From DATCZS01 sp036525795 (GTDB lineage Bacteria > Actinomycetota > Acidimicrobiia > Spongiisociales > ZC4RG35): a stretch of DNA of 28,215 nucleotides. The position numbers and the translations under genes are program-made. The number at the start of each line of letters is the position of its first letter. The stretch's first letter is position 1. Below are positions 1-7,591 of this stretch, in pieces. The stretch spans positions 1-28,215 of the forward strand of contig DATCZS010000126.1 in assembly GCA_036525795.1 (NCBI GenBank), read 5' to 3'. Under the pieces are notes generated by a model that did not search any database, was not told the DNA's origin, and was given only the letters and a program-made list of their open reading frames with translations.

Positions 1-2
1 CT

Positions 3-1178
3 ATACCCCTCGCAGCGGCGTCCTGGGTCACGATTCTCATCGGAGTGGACCTCTCGAATGAGGCCATGGTGGACCTGACGACCGTGGTGTTCGGTGGGCT
101 CATGGCGGGGGTCGCCGAGTTCCGCCGTGTCATGGGCCGGATGGGTGTGGACGGATCTGAGAGCGTGTGGATGGCGCGCGGGTGGCTCGGATTGGGCGGG
201 ACCGGCGTCGTATTGGCCTCTGCAGTCGCCGCCGTCTTCGACATCGGCAGCTGGTGGACTGCGCTCGGATTTGCCCTGGTTGCGGTGGGTTCGGCCCGCG
301 GGGCCGAACCCCTCTCGCTCCCATGGCTGCGCGACGTGTCCGGGATCGCCCTTCTCGCGGCTCTCCTGTTCGCGGCGGCCGCCGGCGGGTGGTCGGGATT
401 CGGGCAGGCGACCGTGCTGGTGGTCTCGGGTGCCCTTGCTGCGGCCGCGGTCCTTCTCGTGAGGAACCGGCCGGGAGCCGATGTATGGGTGCGTCCGCTC
501 GCCTTCTTTGGCGGGGCGGCGAGCCTGATAGCCGGGGGCTATGCCGTCGAGGCCTGGCCCGACCGCAGTCTGGCGGTGGCATTGATGCTGTCGCTGGGGA
601 TCCAGGCGTGGGCGCTGGGCGTGGCGTTCGGCCGAGTCGGCATCGCGGCCCTCGGTCCGGTACTGATTGGCGCCGGGTTCCTTCTCGTGGTCGAGCAGAG
701 CACTTCCGGGAGTGCCCAGTGGTACACCGTCCCTCTCGGGCTGGTCGTGCTCGCCGAGGTGGAGATCCTCCGCTACTCCCGCCTGAGTGGCGGGCAGCCC
801 GGGAGTGATGTCAAGGTGTTTGCCAGCGAAGGTGCGGGTCTGGGGCTGATCGTGGTTCCGGCTCTGGTGGAGATGTTCATCACCAATCTCGGGTTCGGGT
901 TTGTCGCCCTTGGTGCAGCGGTCATGTGCCTCGTGTGGGCGATTCTCACCCGGGTGAAGAGGCGGGTGGTGGCGGCCGGCGTCATTGCGACCTCGGCTGC
1001 GGTACTGATGCTGGCTGCAGCCGCTGCCGGGGGTGCTCCGGCCTCGGCGTTCTGGTGGATCGTGGCGATTGCGATGGGGTTCACTGTGATGTTGGTGGCG
1101 GCGCTCATAGAGGCCTACCGCTCGCGGAAAGGTCGGGTCATGGTGCGGCTCGACAAGCTGATGGAGGATTGGCAATGA
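3..1178 (+). CDS. Multi-pass membrane protein, 5' end outside the window
   Basis: The frame is open from the left edge (codons IPLAAASWVTIL...) to the TGA at 1176-1178, so the gene probably begins upstream. A GTG at 45 would give 377 residues, but the residues before it are hydrophobic and continuous with the protein, and no Shine-Dalgarno precedes that GTG. About ten to twelve hydrophobic segments rich in Ala, Gly, Val and Leu run through the whole length. The C-terminus is a short charged cytoplasmic-type tail (SRKGRVMVRLDKLMEDW). The style weakly recalls the large SCO7613-type actinobacterial membrane proteins, but I see no diagnostic motif. The stop overlaps the ATG of the PrsW-like gene (ATGA), which implies translational coupling and possibly a shared membrane role. 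Function unknown. Confidence 0.75.
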   Translation: MPLAAASWVTILIGVDLSNEAMVDLTTVVFGGLMAGVAEFRRVMGRMGVDGSESVWMARGWLGLGGTGVVLASAVAAVFDIGSWWTALGFALVAVGSARGAEPLSLPWLRDVSGIALLAALLFAAAAGGWSGFGQATVLVVSGALAAAAVLLVRNRPGADVWVRPLAFFGGAASLIAGGYAVEAWPDRSLAVALMLSLGIQAWALGVAFGRVGIAALGPVLIGAGFLLVVEQSTSGSAQWYTVPLGLVVLAEVEILRYSRLSGGQPGSDVKVFASEGAGLGLIVVPALVEMFITNLGFGFVALGAAVMCLVWAILTRVKRRVVAAGVIATSAAVLMLAAAAAGGAPASAFWWIVAIAMGFTVMLVAALIEAYRSRKGRVMVRLDKLMEDWQ

Positions 1179-2158
1179 ACCGGCGCTACATCCCGGCGGT
1201 GGTCGTGGCCGCATTCGGCTCCGCCGCCGCCATCTGGTCGATCGTGCTTCCGACGGTGGCGGCCGACGTCGTGCTCCTGATGGGAAGCGCGGCCGTTCCT
1301 GTGGCTGTTCTGCTGGCGGTGGCGGCAAAGCTCGGGGAAGACCCCCCATGGCGCGCCGGATTCGGAGGGGGACTGATCGGCGGTGCAGTGGCGTTGGCAA
1401 GCCACGGGGTGGTGTTCGCCTTTGCGTATGCCTTCTTCCTGGGTTTCGCCGAGGCGGCCGTCGATCTGCTCGATTCCCTGCGAATCGACCCGCAAGTGAC
1501 GTCGTTGGCAGGCTCCCCGTGGGCGATCGTGCTGGCGGTCGAGTTGGTGGTGGTGGCACCTCTGACCGAGGAGGTGGGCAAGTTCCTCGGGGCGCGGGCC
1601 GGGGCAGCGTTCGACAGGCGCCGGATCGTGTTCCTGTCGGGTGTGGCGGCGGGCTCGGGATTCGCTGTCATCGAGAACGTCCTCTACGCCTCGGGTGCGG
1701 GGTTCTTCGGGGAGTCCTGGCAGTTCATCGTCATCGCCCGGACCCTGGGAGCGGCAGTGCACCCGCTCGCCTCGGGCCTGGTGGCTTTGGCTTGGTGGGA
1801 CTGGCGGCACACGAACGACCCGGCCGCCGCCCTGCGCAGATTCTTCGCGGGGGTGGGTATCCACGCACTGTGGAACGGGTCGCTGGTGGTTCTCGAAGTG
1901 GTGGGCACGGCGTTCGATATCGCCGGGACTCCCAGCGAGTACGTGGTCACCTCGTTGTCCTATTCCGCTGTCGTGGGCCTGGTGCTGGCCGGCGGGCTGT
2001 GGCGTGTCACCGGGGCGGTAGCTGCTGGGCGGCAGCGGGCGCTGGCGTTCGACCCTGGCGACGGGAGGCTGCTGGGCGCCTGGACCGTGCTGGCGGCCAG
2101 TTTCCTGGTGCCGGTCGCCATGCTGCTGCTCGGGGTGGTGTCGTCAGATGTCCCATAG
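1175..2158 (+). CDS. prsW: PrsW-family intramembrane metalloprotease
   Basis: A 327-residue polytopic membrane protein. The family signature is visible: a Glu-Glu pair in APLTEEVGKFLG, the downstream GFAVIENVLYA segment, and two membrane-embedded histidines in AAVHPLASG and GVGIHALWNG. In known PrsW proteases these acidic and His residues form the metal-dependent active site, and the Bacillus enzyme cleaves an anti-sigma factor in the membrane. Which substrate is cut here is unknown, and no anti-sigma gene is in the window. The start is ATG 1175, with GGAGG at 1163-1167. It overlaps the previous stop by four bases. The last 63 codons exist a second time at 15463-15651. Confidence 0.85.
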   Translation: MNRRYIPAVVVAAFGSAAAIWSIVLPTVAADVVLLMGSAAVPVAVLLAVAAKLGEDPPWRAGFGGGLIGGAVALASHGVVFAFAYAFFLGFAEAAVDLLDSLRIDPQVTSLAGSPWAIVLAVELVVVAPLTEEVGKFLGARAGAAFDRRRIVFLSGVAAGSGFAVIENVLYASGAGFFGESWQFIVIARTLGAAVHPLASGLVALAWWDWRHTNDPAAALRRFFAGVGIHALWNGSLVVLEVVGTAFDIAGTPSEYVVTSLSYSAVVGLVLAGGLWRVTGAVAAGRQRALAFDPGDGRLLGAWTVLAASFLVPVAMLLLGVVSSDVP

Positions 2159-2204
2159 GACCGAGGGCACGGTCCGAGTCCATAGGTATCGCTGAAACAG
2201 TCGA

Positions 2205-2249
2205 CCGGGCTCACTCCGCCCGGCTGACGCTCTCGAAACGAGGCGTCAG
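2205..2249. terminator. Double hairpin between convergent genes, likely bidirectional terminator
   Basis: Two adjacent stem-loops lie between the prsW stop and the SLH gene stop. The first is CCGGGC/GCCCGG around a 7-base loop (2205-2223). The second is CTGACGC-T-CTCG-AAA-CGAG-GCGTCAG (2224-2249), an 11-bp stem with one bulged T. There is no strong T-run, as is common for GC-rich actinobacterial terminators. The position between convergent genes supports a terminator role. Confidence 0.55.
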
Positions 2250-2316
2250 TCCCGAGGGCAGGTGCGAAGCCAGCGCCGTCGCTTATGCGGCGAAGCACTT
2301 GATGCGCCATCCGCCA

Positions 2317-3201
2317 TCAGGCGCCCAACGCTCGGTGCAGGAACGCAGCCATTTGCCCCCGGGTGACGAAGTCGTTGGGACAGAAGAGGGTGCCTTCGGC
2401 GTTGCATCCTTTGGTGATTCCCGCCTCTGCGATCTTGGCGATATCAGCCTCGAAGATGGAGCCGTTGTCGTCGGTGAACGTGTTGAGTGCCCCGTCCGGC
2501 AGGTTCATCGCCCTCGACAGGAATGCCGCCATCTGACCGCGGGTGACCAGGTCGTCGGGGCAGAACAGGGTGCCTTCCGCGTTGCAGCCCTTCGTCACCT
2601 CTTGTTCGACGAGCCATTCGATGTCGGACTCGAACGGATGGCGGTGGGTATCGGCGAAGCGGCCGACCTCAACGGTGATTGTGCCGGCAACGTCAACAAT
2701 GGGCGAGGACACTCCGTCATAAATGGGGGTTGCAGTGCTCATCGACAGTGTCACCTGGTAGGTCCCCGTGGCGTTGAACGTGATCGGTGTCCTCCAGTAG
2801 ACCCACCAGCCTGTGAAACCAGTTTGCGTTCCGGCGCAGAGGGTTATCTCGCCTATGGTCACAAGGTCCGGAGGATTGATCGGATCGCTCCATTCGACCT
2901 CCGGCCAACTCGCAGCGGGACCTGACACTTCCAGTGTTGGACCCGTCAGATCCGGCCAGACCGGAAAGTCGTCGGCCAGGTCGGCCGTGCACGCACCCCA
3001 ACGGGCTCCAACTTCGAACGGTTGTCCGACCTCAGCGGTGAAGGTTTCCCCATTGTGCTGCCATGGGATCACGAGCGTCTCAGCCGTTTGGTCGTGCACG
3101 GCTCCCACGGGGACGGCCACCATCACCAGTGTGGAGACCAGCCCGATGATCCAGACCCTCCGGCTCACAGGCCTGGGGAGGACCGTCTTCGGCACTCGCA
3201 T
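2317..3201 (-). CDS. Exported protein with two C-terminal SLH domains
   Basis: A 294-residue protein. It begins with a signal peptide (basic start, then hydrophobic VWIIGLVSTLVMVAVPVGAV, likely cut near VGA/VHD). Residues about 40-185 form a beta-rich domain with two Cys (WGAC, TLCAG), probably disulfide bonded outside the cell. Residues about 186-294 hold two SLH repeats, each with the identical stretch TKGCNAEGTLFCP followed by VTRGQMAAFL. The paired Cys in each repeat may close a loop. SLH domains usually anchor proteins to the cell wall or S-layer; this Cys-containing form is frequent in Acidimicrobiia. The start is ATG 3201, with GGAGAGGGG about 5 bases upstream on the minus strand. The role of the N-terminal domain is unknown. 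Confidence 0.85.
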   Translation of the reverse strand: MRVPKTVLPRPVSRRVWIIGLVSTLVMVAVPVGAVHDQTAETLVIPWQHNGETFTAEVGQPFEVGARWGACTADLADDFPVWPDLTGPTLEVSGPAASWPEVEWSDPINPPDLVTIGEITLCAGTQTGFTGWWVYWRTPITFNATGTYQVTLSMSTATPIYDGVSSPIVDVAGTITVEVGRFADTHRHPFESDIEWLVEQEVTKGCNAEGTLFCPDDLVTRGQMAAFLSRAMNLPDGALNTFTDDNGSIFEADIAKIAEAGITKGCNAEGTLFCPNDFVTRGQMAAFLHRALGA

Positions 3202-3425
3202 GATTACCCCTCTCCACCGCTGGCCGACATGAACCAGAAGCGCACCGAGTCGCTCTCCAGCGATATCCCACCCTCACGATGTGTGACCAGCGCGCTCAGA
3301 GCCGAAAGTCACTAGTGCAACGAAGTGCCTGGCTGCTGTTGGGGGTCGGGATCGCCAGCACCCTTGAGATCGACCTGTCGCCAGCCGGGTGAGAGGGCCC
3401 GGGCGCTTCGGACTCGCCTCTTCCG

Positions 3426-3776
3426 TCACACCCATCCGGTAAGGGTGCCGTAGTGCCCGTCAGGGTCGCGGAAGTGTGCGCCCAGCAGGTCTCGGCCGTC
3501 TCTGGACATGATCGTCCTGAGGTCGGCTTCGAACGGAACCCCTCTGTCAGCCAATGTCTGATAGGTCTCTCGCACGTCTTCCGATCCGAAGACGACCTCT
3601 GTGAGCGACTCGTCGGTAACCGAGTCGATGGCGCTGAGAACGATCGATATCGAGCCACCGTCCAGGAACGTGAATCCAGGGACCTGACCGGCTACCTCTA
3701 GACCCACGCGCTCAGACCAGAACGCAGTCGACCGATCGACGTCCGCGGTTCTCAGGATGATGCTGGCAACTTCCAT
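3426..3776 (-). CDS. VOC (glyoxalase/bleomycin-resistance fold) family protein
   Basis: A 116-residue single-module VOC protein. The paired beta-alpha-beta-beta-beta pattern is recognisable: an N-terminal SIILRTADVDRSTAFWSERVGLEV half and a C-terminal LADRGVPFEADL...LLGAHFRDPDGHYGTL half. The ending FRDPDGHYGTL is typical of the family. VOC proteins bind a divalent metal and act as lyases, dioxygenases, or resistance and binding proteins; the substrate cannot be told from the sequence. The start ATG 3776 lies 7 bases after TAGGCT (minus strand) with no Shine-Dalgarno, suggesting a leaderless mRNA. It stands alone, so context gives no function. Confidence 0.85.
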   Translation of the reverse strand: MEVASIILRTADVDRSTAFWSERVGLEVAGQVPGFTFLDGGSISIVLSAIDSVTDESLTEVVFGSEDVRETYQTLADRGVPFEADLRTIMSRDGRDLLGAHFRDPDGHYGTLTGWV

Positions 3777-3783
3777 CCCCCGG

Positions 3784-3789
3784 AGCCTA
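3784..3789 (-). promoter_or_regulatory. -10 element (TAGGCT) for a leaderless VOC transcript
   Basis: TAGGCT on the minus strand fits the TANNNT actinobacterial -10 consensus and ends 7 bases before the ATG at 3776. Transcription would start at or next to the start codon. Confidence 0.5.
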
Positions 3790-3852
3790 CCCGGGCACGA
3801 AAACCGCTAGCCGAAACCCCCACTGGCACACCGGTGCCGGTATGTGAGCGTC

Positions 3853-4623
3853 ATGACCAGTTGCGTGGCCGAAGCCGGGCGGCTGTGCCGGCGGCAACTG
3901 ACTGCAGAGAAACACGCACTTCGACTGGCCGAGGCCTCCGGGGACCGTTCGCCCGTGCTGGAGGTCGAGGGGTGGATGGCACTCGGCGTGATCCGGGTCT
4001 CTGACGAACTGGGCGGGTGCCTCGTCGTCCACGACGGAGAGAAGAGCATCCGGCTCTACCCGGCGAGCGCCGACCTGAAGACCGCCGACGTCGGTCTGAG
4101 GACCGAAATCGTGAAGATCGTCCACGAATGGATCCACCAGGGCCTCGTCGGCCGTGTCGACTACAAGGAGCGGCGCTGGCCGTACGAGGGGGTCGCCATC
4201 TCATGGCGGCCGAACGGTCAGACCGACGGTGAGCAGACGGTCCAGTTCCCGCAGCCGCCCCGGGGCAGTGCCATGGGTGAGGCGGGGGAGTGGATCGACC
4301 GCAACCGCAGCGACGCTGCGGAGATGTGGCTGCGGTGGGGGAGCGGCCGCCGCATGCTGATTCACCGAGCGGCGACCAAGCCGAAAGCCCGCTCCAAGAG
4401 GTCCGAGTCGATCGACCCTGTCACCGTCTACTGGCAGGGCCGACCCGGGCGGCCGCTGGGCCGGTATCAGTCTCGTGAGTTCGCGAACATGGCCGAGGCC
4501 GGACACTGGATCGAAGATGCCCGGGTCGGGCGACAGATCATCTGGCTGCAGTGGGGAACAGGTCGCCTGTACTTGGTGCACTGGGCGCCGATCGACGGAG
4601 ACCGGGCCGGAGAGGGTGGCTGA
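3853..4623 (+). CDS. Hypothetical protein with an internal duplicated WxRWGxGRxxLxH motif
   Basis: No recognised family. The ATG at 3853 is preferred over the GTG at 3844: there is no Shine-Dalgarno, and TATGTG at 3841-3846 ends 6 bases before it, the spacing seen at other leaderless genes here. The protein has 256 residues from this ATG. The N-terminal half (about 1-130) is mixed alpha/beta. The C-terminal half carries two copies of a 33-residue motif: codons from 4273 (AEMWLRWGSGRRMLIH) and from 4489 (QIIWLQWGTGRLYLVH), each opened by M-x-EAG-x-WI. They are separated by a basic linker (TKPKARSKRSES) and a PVTVYWQGRPGRPLG strand. Cytoplasmic, no membrane segment. The neighbours do not suggest a function. 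Confidence 0.7.
   Translation: MTSCVAEAGRLCRRQLTAEKHALRLAEASGDRSPVLEVEGWMALGVIRVSDELGGCLVVHDGEKSIRLYPASADLKTADVGLRTEIVKIVHEWIHQGLVGRVDYKERRWPYEGVAISWRPNGQTDGEQTVQFPQPPRGSAMGEAGEWIDRNRSDAAEMWLRWGSGRRMLIHRAATKPKARSKRSESIDPVTVYWQGRPGRPLGRYQSREFANMAEAGHWIEDARVGRQIIWLQWGTGRLYLVHWAPIDGDRAGEGG
4273..4587 (+). repeat. Two protein-level repeats of 33 residues
   Basis: Copy 1 is encoded at 4273-4371 and copy 2 at 4489-4587, starting 216 bp apart. Shared positions are M, EAG, WI, W(L), WG-G-R and L-H. DNA identity is low, so the duplication is old and the amino acids are what is conserved. Confidence 0.6.
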
Positions 4624-4763
4624 CCGGACCCAGCCACCCCGCCGGTTCTGGACGCCGGTGACTGGCCCGCAGACCCAGGTCGACCAGGCCCCAAGGACTG
4701 CCCGGTTGGCCAAGCCCTGAGAGCGATGCCGGCAAACCCCGGCGCCACCAAGGATCGACTCCG

Positions 4764-4769
4764 TATGCT
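4764..4769 (+). promoter_or_regulatory. -10 element (TATGCT) for a leaderless transcript
   Basis: TATGCT ends 6 bases before the ATG at 4776 and no Shine-Dalgarno is present, so the mRNA probably begins at the start codon. No clear -35 is seen. Confidence 0.5.
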
Positions 4770-4775
4770 CGATCC

Positions 4776-5624
4776 ATGGCCCGCAAACGCCTCCGGATCG
4801 CCCATCTCACAGGCTGGCTGCTTCTAGGGGTGTCCGGGTTGTTCTGGTTTCTGGCGGTGATCGCGGTTATCCGGGAGCCAGCGGAGGCGGCCAGCTTGAT
4901 TGGTGGAGCACTCGTCCTGTCGGCCGTCCCGATCACTGCGGGAGTCCTACTTGTCAGGGTTGGCAAAGCAGACCGGCAGGTGGGTGAGTTGTCGGTCGAC
5001 TCTGGAGGTGGCCTACCCGAAGACGACCTTGCAGAGTTGCGTCGGTTGCGCCGATCTGATCGACGCACATTCTGGGGTCTGGTCGCCTCCGCATCGCTCG
5101 CAGTGATCGGCCTGGTCGTTGTCAATAGTCTTTTCCTCGGGCTGTCACCGGGCCTATTTGGAGGTCTGGTAGCCGTCATCGGAGTTGGCGCCGCTTCCAC
5201 CTTCGAGAGCCGACGTCGAAGAAGCACCACCAGGCAAGGAAACCCGACCTCGAAGCCACAGAGAGACCGGGCTGGAATTGGCGGTCGACGATTCTCGAAC
5301 TTCGCGTTTTCTCAGACTCTCCCTACATGGCACGGGTGGCGTCGCGACGTGGGGGATGTAGTCGTCGACGCCGACGGCGTGACGATCAACGGGCTGAAAC
5401 ACCGGCTCCAGCTGGGGCCCCCCTTGAACGCGAAGGTGTATGAAGACAAGAAGTACATCTACTGGACGATGGTGGAGGTCACTGGAGTGTCCACACGCGG
5501 TGAGCAAGTGGTCGTGTATCTCGTAGCGGAAGGGGCGCCACGGTCGAAGTTCGCAGCCAATCCCGAGGACCTGCACCGTCGCGGGAAAGAGCTTGTGGCC
5601 GAAATCCGTAGGGCAGCCACGTGA
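4776..5624 (+). CDS. Membrane protein with a soluble C-terminal domain, function unknown
   Basis: A 282-residue protein. A basic N-terminus is followed by two hydrophobic helices (about 10-31 and 38-62), an acidic/basic linker, and two more helices (about 98-140). A basic stretch (SRRRRSTTRQ) then leads into a soluble domain (about 165-282). The C-terminal part has alternating beta-type segments (DVVVDADGVTINGLKHRLQL, YIYWTMVEVTGV, EQVVVYLVAEG), which could be a small beta-barrel or PH-like fold; that is an inference. The ATG at 4776 follows TATGCT by 6 bases. I do not recognise the family. It is convergent with the YCII-like gene. Confidence 0.75.
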   Translation: MARKRLRIAHLTGWLLLGVSGLFWFLAVIAVIREPAEAASLIGGALVLSAVPITAGVLLVRVGKADRQVGELSVDSGGGLPEDDLAELRRLRRSDRRTFWGLVASASLAVIGLVVVNSLFLGLSPGLFGGLVAVIGVGAASTFESRRRRSTTRQGNPTSKPQRDRAGIGGRRFSNFAFSQTLPTWHGWRRDVGDVVVDADGVTINGLKHRLQLGPPLNAKVYEDKKYIYWTMVEVTGVSTRGEQVVVYLVAEGAPRSKFAANPEDLHRRGKELVAEIRRAAT

Positions 5625-5774
5625 AGCCCTGTCCCCGTCGACCAGCTCTCCCCTTGTGCCGCGCTATGCCGCCTCAACGGTCGGCGAAGGCCGCGACCTC
5701 CCAGTCGGGACACCGAGGCAGGTCGAAGGTGTCGCTGTCTGTGACGCCAGACGGACTGGGCTCACAGCTGCGGC

Positions 5775-6098
5775 TCATGCACCCATGTCGATGCAGGTGA
5801 AGACCTGGACCTGGCCACCGTGCCTGATGTGGGGATGGTCCTGGCACGCAGCACCGGCGGCGTCGAGCGACTCGGCCGCAATGATCGTGTAGCCGGTCGC
5901 CGGGGTGTCTCCCAGCGGGCCGTCCGCAATGCCGCTGCCCACCAGGTGTCTCGCCTCGCCGAAGGGAGCGCCACCATCCACGATGGCGTCGCCCATTCTC
6001 TCGTACCAGGCGCCCCAGTCCGCCATGACCTGCTGCTGCTCGGCGGGATCCATGTCCATGCCCATGCCACCGGAATAGATCACCATGTACTTGGCCAT
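5775..6098 (-). CDS. YCII-related small protein
   Basis: A 107-residue protein of the YCII/DGPF-like dimeric alpha-beta barrel group. It has the usual start (MAKYMVIYSGG), the mid motif WYERMGDAIVDGGAPFG, and the ending TGYTIIAAESLDAA...GGQVQVFTCIDM. Relatives are often found with extracytoplasmic-function sigma factors, but none is here, and the biochemical role of this subgroup is unsettled. The start is ATG 6098, chosen for GGGAGG about 7 bases upstream on the minus strand. A longer in-frame start at 6215 would add a Gly/Pro-rich stretch unlike the family. TACGGT on the minus strand (6132-6137) is a possible -10. Confidence 0.85.
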   Translation of the reverse strand: MAKYMVIYSGGMGMDMDPAEQQQVMADWGAWYERMGDAIVDGGAPFGEARHLVGSGIADGPLGDTPATGYTIIAAESLDAAGAACQDHPHIRHGGQVQVFTCIDMGA

Positions 6099-6407
6099 CC
6101 GAATGCCTCCCTCGTGGCTCGCGTGACGGTCACCGTAGGAGGGGCAGAGGGGCACGGGCAACGGGTCCTTCGAGAAACCGCAACCGAAGCCGCCGCCCTG
6201 CGGGCCTGCCATCAAGGGAACCGGGCATGTGTTCGCCGACCCGACCGTGGGCGTGGTGGTGGGATCCGACGGAGCGCCCGTGCTGACCGTCGATCATGAA
6301 GATGAAGCCGAAGAGGACGTGTTGTCACCGATCCAGGTCTGGGCGGCGAGCCCACCGGACAGCCCAAGACGGGGCGGATCCGGCTCCGAGCCGGGCGAGA
6401 CTTCGGG
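6099..6407. other. Intergenic region of about 310 bases, no gene seen
   Basis: This lies between the YCII-like start and the cupin stop. It carries the YCII-like promoter and Shine-Dalgarno near its left end. Open frames on either strand have no recognisable protein similarity. Confidence 0.4.
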
Positions 6408-6839
6408 TCACGCCCGTCCGGCGGGCCGGCCCGTACTCCACGGCTCCGGGCTCGTCGAGGCGGTCGGTGTCCACGGTCCCTCGATCGCAGTTGCTTCTGT
6501 GTCACCCGGCCAGGGCGGCATCGCGACACACAGGAACGTGAGCGGCTCCGACCCGGTGCAGCGGTACTGGAAGGCCGTCCCGACCGGGATGTCGATCGAT
6601 ACCCCGGGCTCGAGTGCGGTCGTCTCGTCACCGTGCTCGTCGCGGCGCCAGATCTCACCGCGGCCCGACAAGATGTGCCAGAACTCGCTCACGGTGGCAT
6701 GGACGGTCGCCCGCAGCACCCGGCCCGGGGCGACCGTCGAATGGATCATGTTGCCGGTGTCGGCGTCGAGCAAGTACCGGATCTCGGCTCCGGCGGGGGA
6801 GCGGGCGTCGGGGGCATCCGGCAGAGTACGGGTCTGCAT
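6408..6839 (-). CDS. Cupin-fold protein
   Basis: A 143-residue protein. A cupin core is visible: TVAPGRVLRATVHATVSEFWHILSGRGEIWRRD (about 35-68), then a turn and LEPGVSIDIPVGTAFQYRCTGSEPLTFLCVAMPPW (about 78-112). The first motif has H-x4-E-x2-H spacing instead of the classical HxH...E, so the metal site, if any, is altered. The C-terminal 25 residues are Pro/Ser/Thr-rich and poorly conserved-looking. The start is ATG 6839, with AAGGAG 7 bases upstream on the minus strand; an upstream in-frame ATG at 6866 lies before this Shine-Dalgarno. Enzyme versus sensor role cannot be decided. Confidence 0.8.
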   Translation of the reverse strand: MQTRTLPDAPDARSPAGAEIRYLLDADTGNMIHSTVAPGRVLRATVHATVSEFWHILSGRGEIWRRDEHGDETTALEPGVSIDIPVGTAFQYRCTGSEPLTFLCVAMPPWPGDTEATAIEGPWTPTASTSPEPWSTGRPAGRA

Positions 6840-6930
6840 CTCGTGCTCCTTCGTGAGACATTCCAAGCGTACGTGGGACCGGTGTCCCGGTGTGAAGCAG
6901 GGGATTCGCCGAGTGGGGGCGCGGTGGAGC

Positions 6931-6936
6931 TACCGT
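6931..6936 (+). promoter_or_regulatory. -10 element (TACCGT) for the CoA-binding gene
   Basis: TACCGT ends 8 bases before ATG 6945, giving a leaderless or near-leaderless transcript. GGTGGAG further upstream is too distant (about 14 bases) to be a good ribosome site. Confidence 0.4.
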
Positions 6937-6944
6937 GCCGCCCC

Positions 6945-7388
6945 ATGGCGGATGCACCCTCGGTCGAGACGCTGCGGCACATCTACGAGACCTCGAAGGT
7001 CATCGCAGTGGTGGGCGCGTCGATGGACCCCGGAAAGAGAGCCCACATCGTCCCGGCGTATCTTCGGGAGCAGGGGTATCGGATCATCCCGGTGAACCCG
7101 CGCTATGACGAGCTCCTCGGCGAGAGGTGCTACGCCTCGCTGGAGGACATACCCGAGGCGGTGGACGTCGTCGATGTCTTCCGGCCATCGGACGAGGCAC
7201 CGGCGATTGCACGTGCTGCTGCGGCCATAGGCGCCAGGGTGTTGTGGCTGCAGGTCGGGATCACGTCGGAAGAAGCCGCCCGAATCGCAGGCGAGGCGAA
7301 CATGACCTTCGTGTCGGACATGTGCATGGCGGTCACCCACGCCAGCCACGGCTTCGGACCCGCCCCGAAGGCGGATCGCTCCAGATAG
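6945..7388 (+). CDS. CoA-binding domain protein (YccU-like)
   Basis: A 147-residue protein made of one Rossmann-type CoA-binding domain. The nucleotide-binding start KVIAVVGASMDPGKRAHIVPAYL, the strand GYRIIPVNPRYDELLG, and the motifs DVVDVFRPSDEAP and VLWLQVGITSEEAARIA match the CoA_binding_2/YccU group. It ends with MCMAVTHA, where relatives usually have a conserved C-M/R motif (DRCMKIEH type). The partner and role of these proteins are not well defined; they bind CoA or a related nucleotide in the cytoplasm. It is convergent with the LtrA-like gene and separated from it by a strong hairpin. Confidence 0.88.
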   Translation: MADAPSVETLRHIYETSKVIAVVGASMDPGKRAHIVPAYLREQGYRIIPVNPRYDELLGERCYASLEDIPEAVDVVDVFRPSDEAPAIARAAAAIGARVLWLQVGITSEEAARIAGEANMTFVSDMCMAVTHASHGFGPAPKADRSR

Positions 7389-7423
7389 GGGGCGGGGCAT
7401 TCGTCTCAGTCGTATCCCCCTCC

Positions 7424-7444
7424 CGTCGTCGCTCATCGACGACG
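7424..7444. terminator. Perfect 8-bp hairpin between convergent genes
   Basis: CGTCGTCG-CTCAT-CGACGACG forms an 8-bp stem with a 5-base loop between the CoA-binding and LtrA-like gene ends. It has no T-tract. Bidirectional terminator by position. Confidence 0.5.
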
Positions 7445-7591
7445 CCCGAGCGACGCTGAACGCACCCCGTGGGTAGGCGCTCGACAGGCCCCGGCGGCAC
7501 CACACGGGTAGCAGTCCACGGGGAGAGCGTTTCCTCTGGCCGCGGCGACCGATGAGAGTCAGGGCGTGCCCTGTGATGCGGAGATCTGCTC

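Noticed and set aside
6099..6215. Longer start for the YCII-like protein (ATG 6215)
   Set aside because: It adds a Gly/Pro-rich stretch, and the ribosome site GGGAGG lies between it and ATG 6098.
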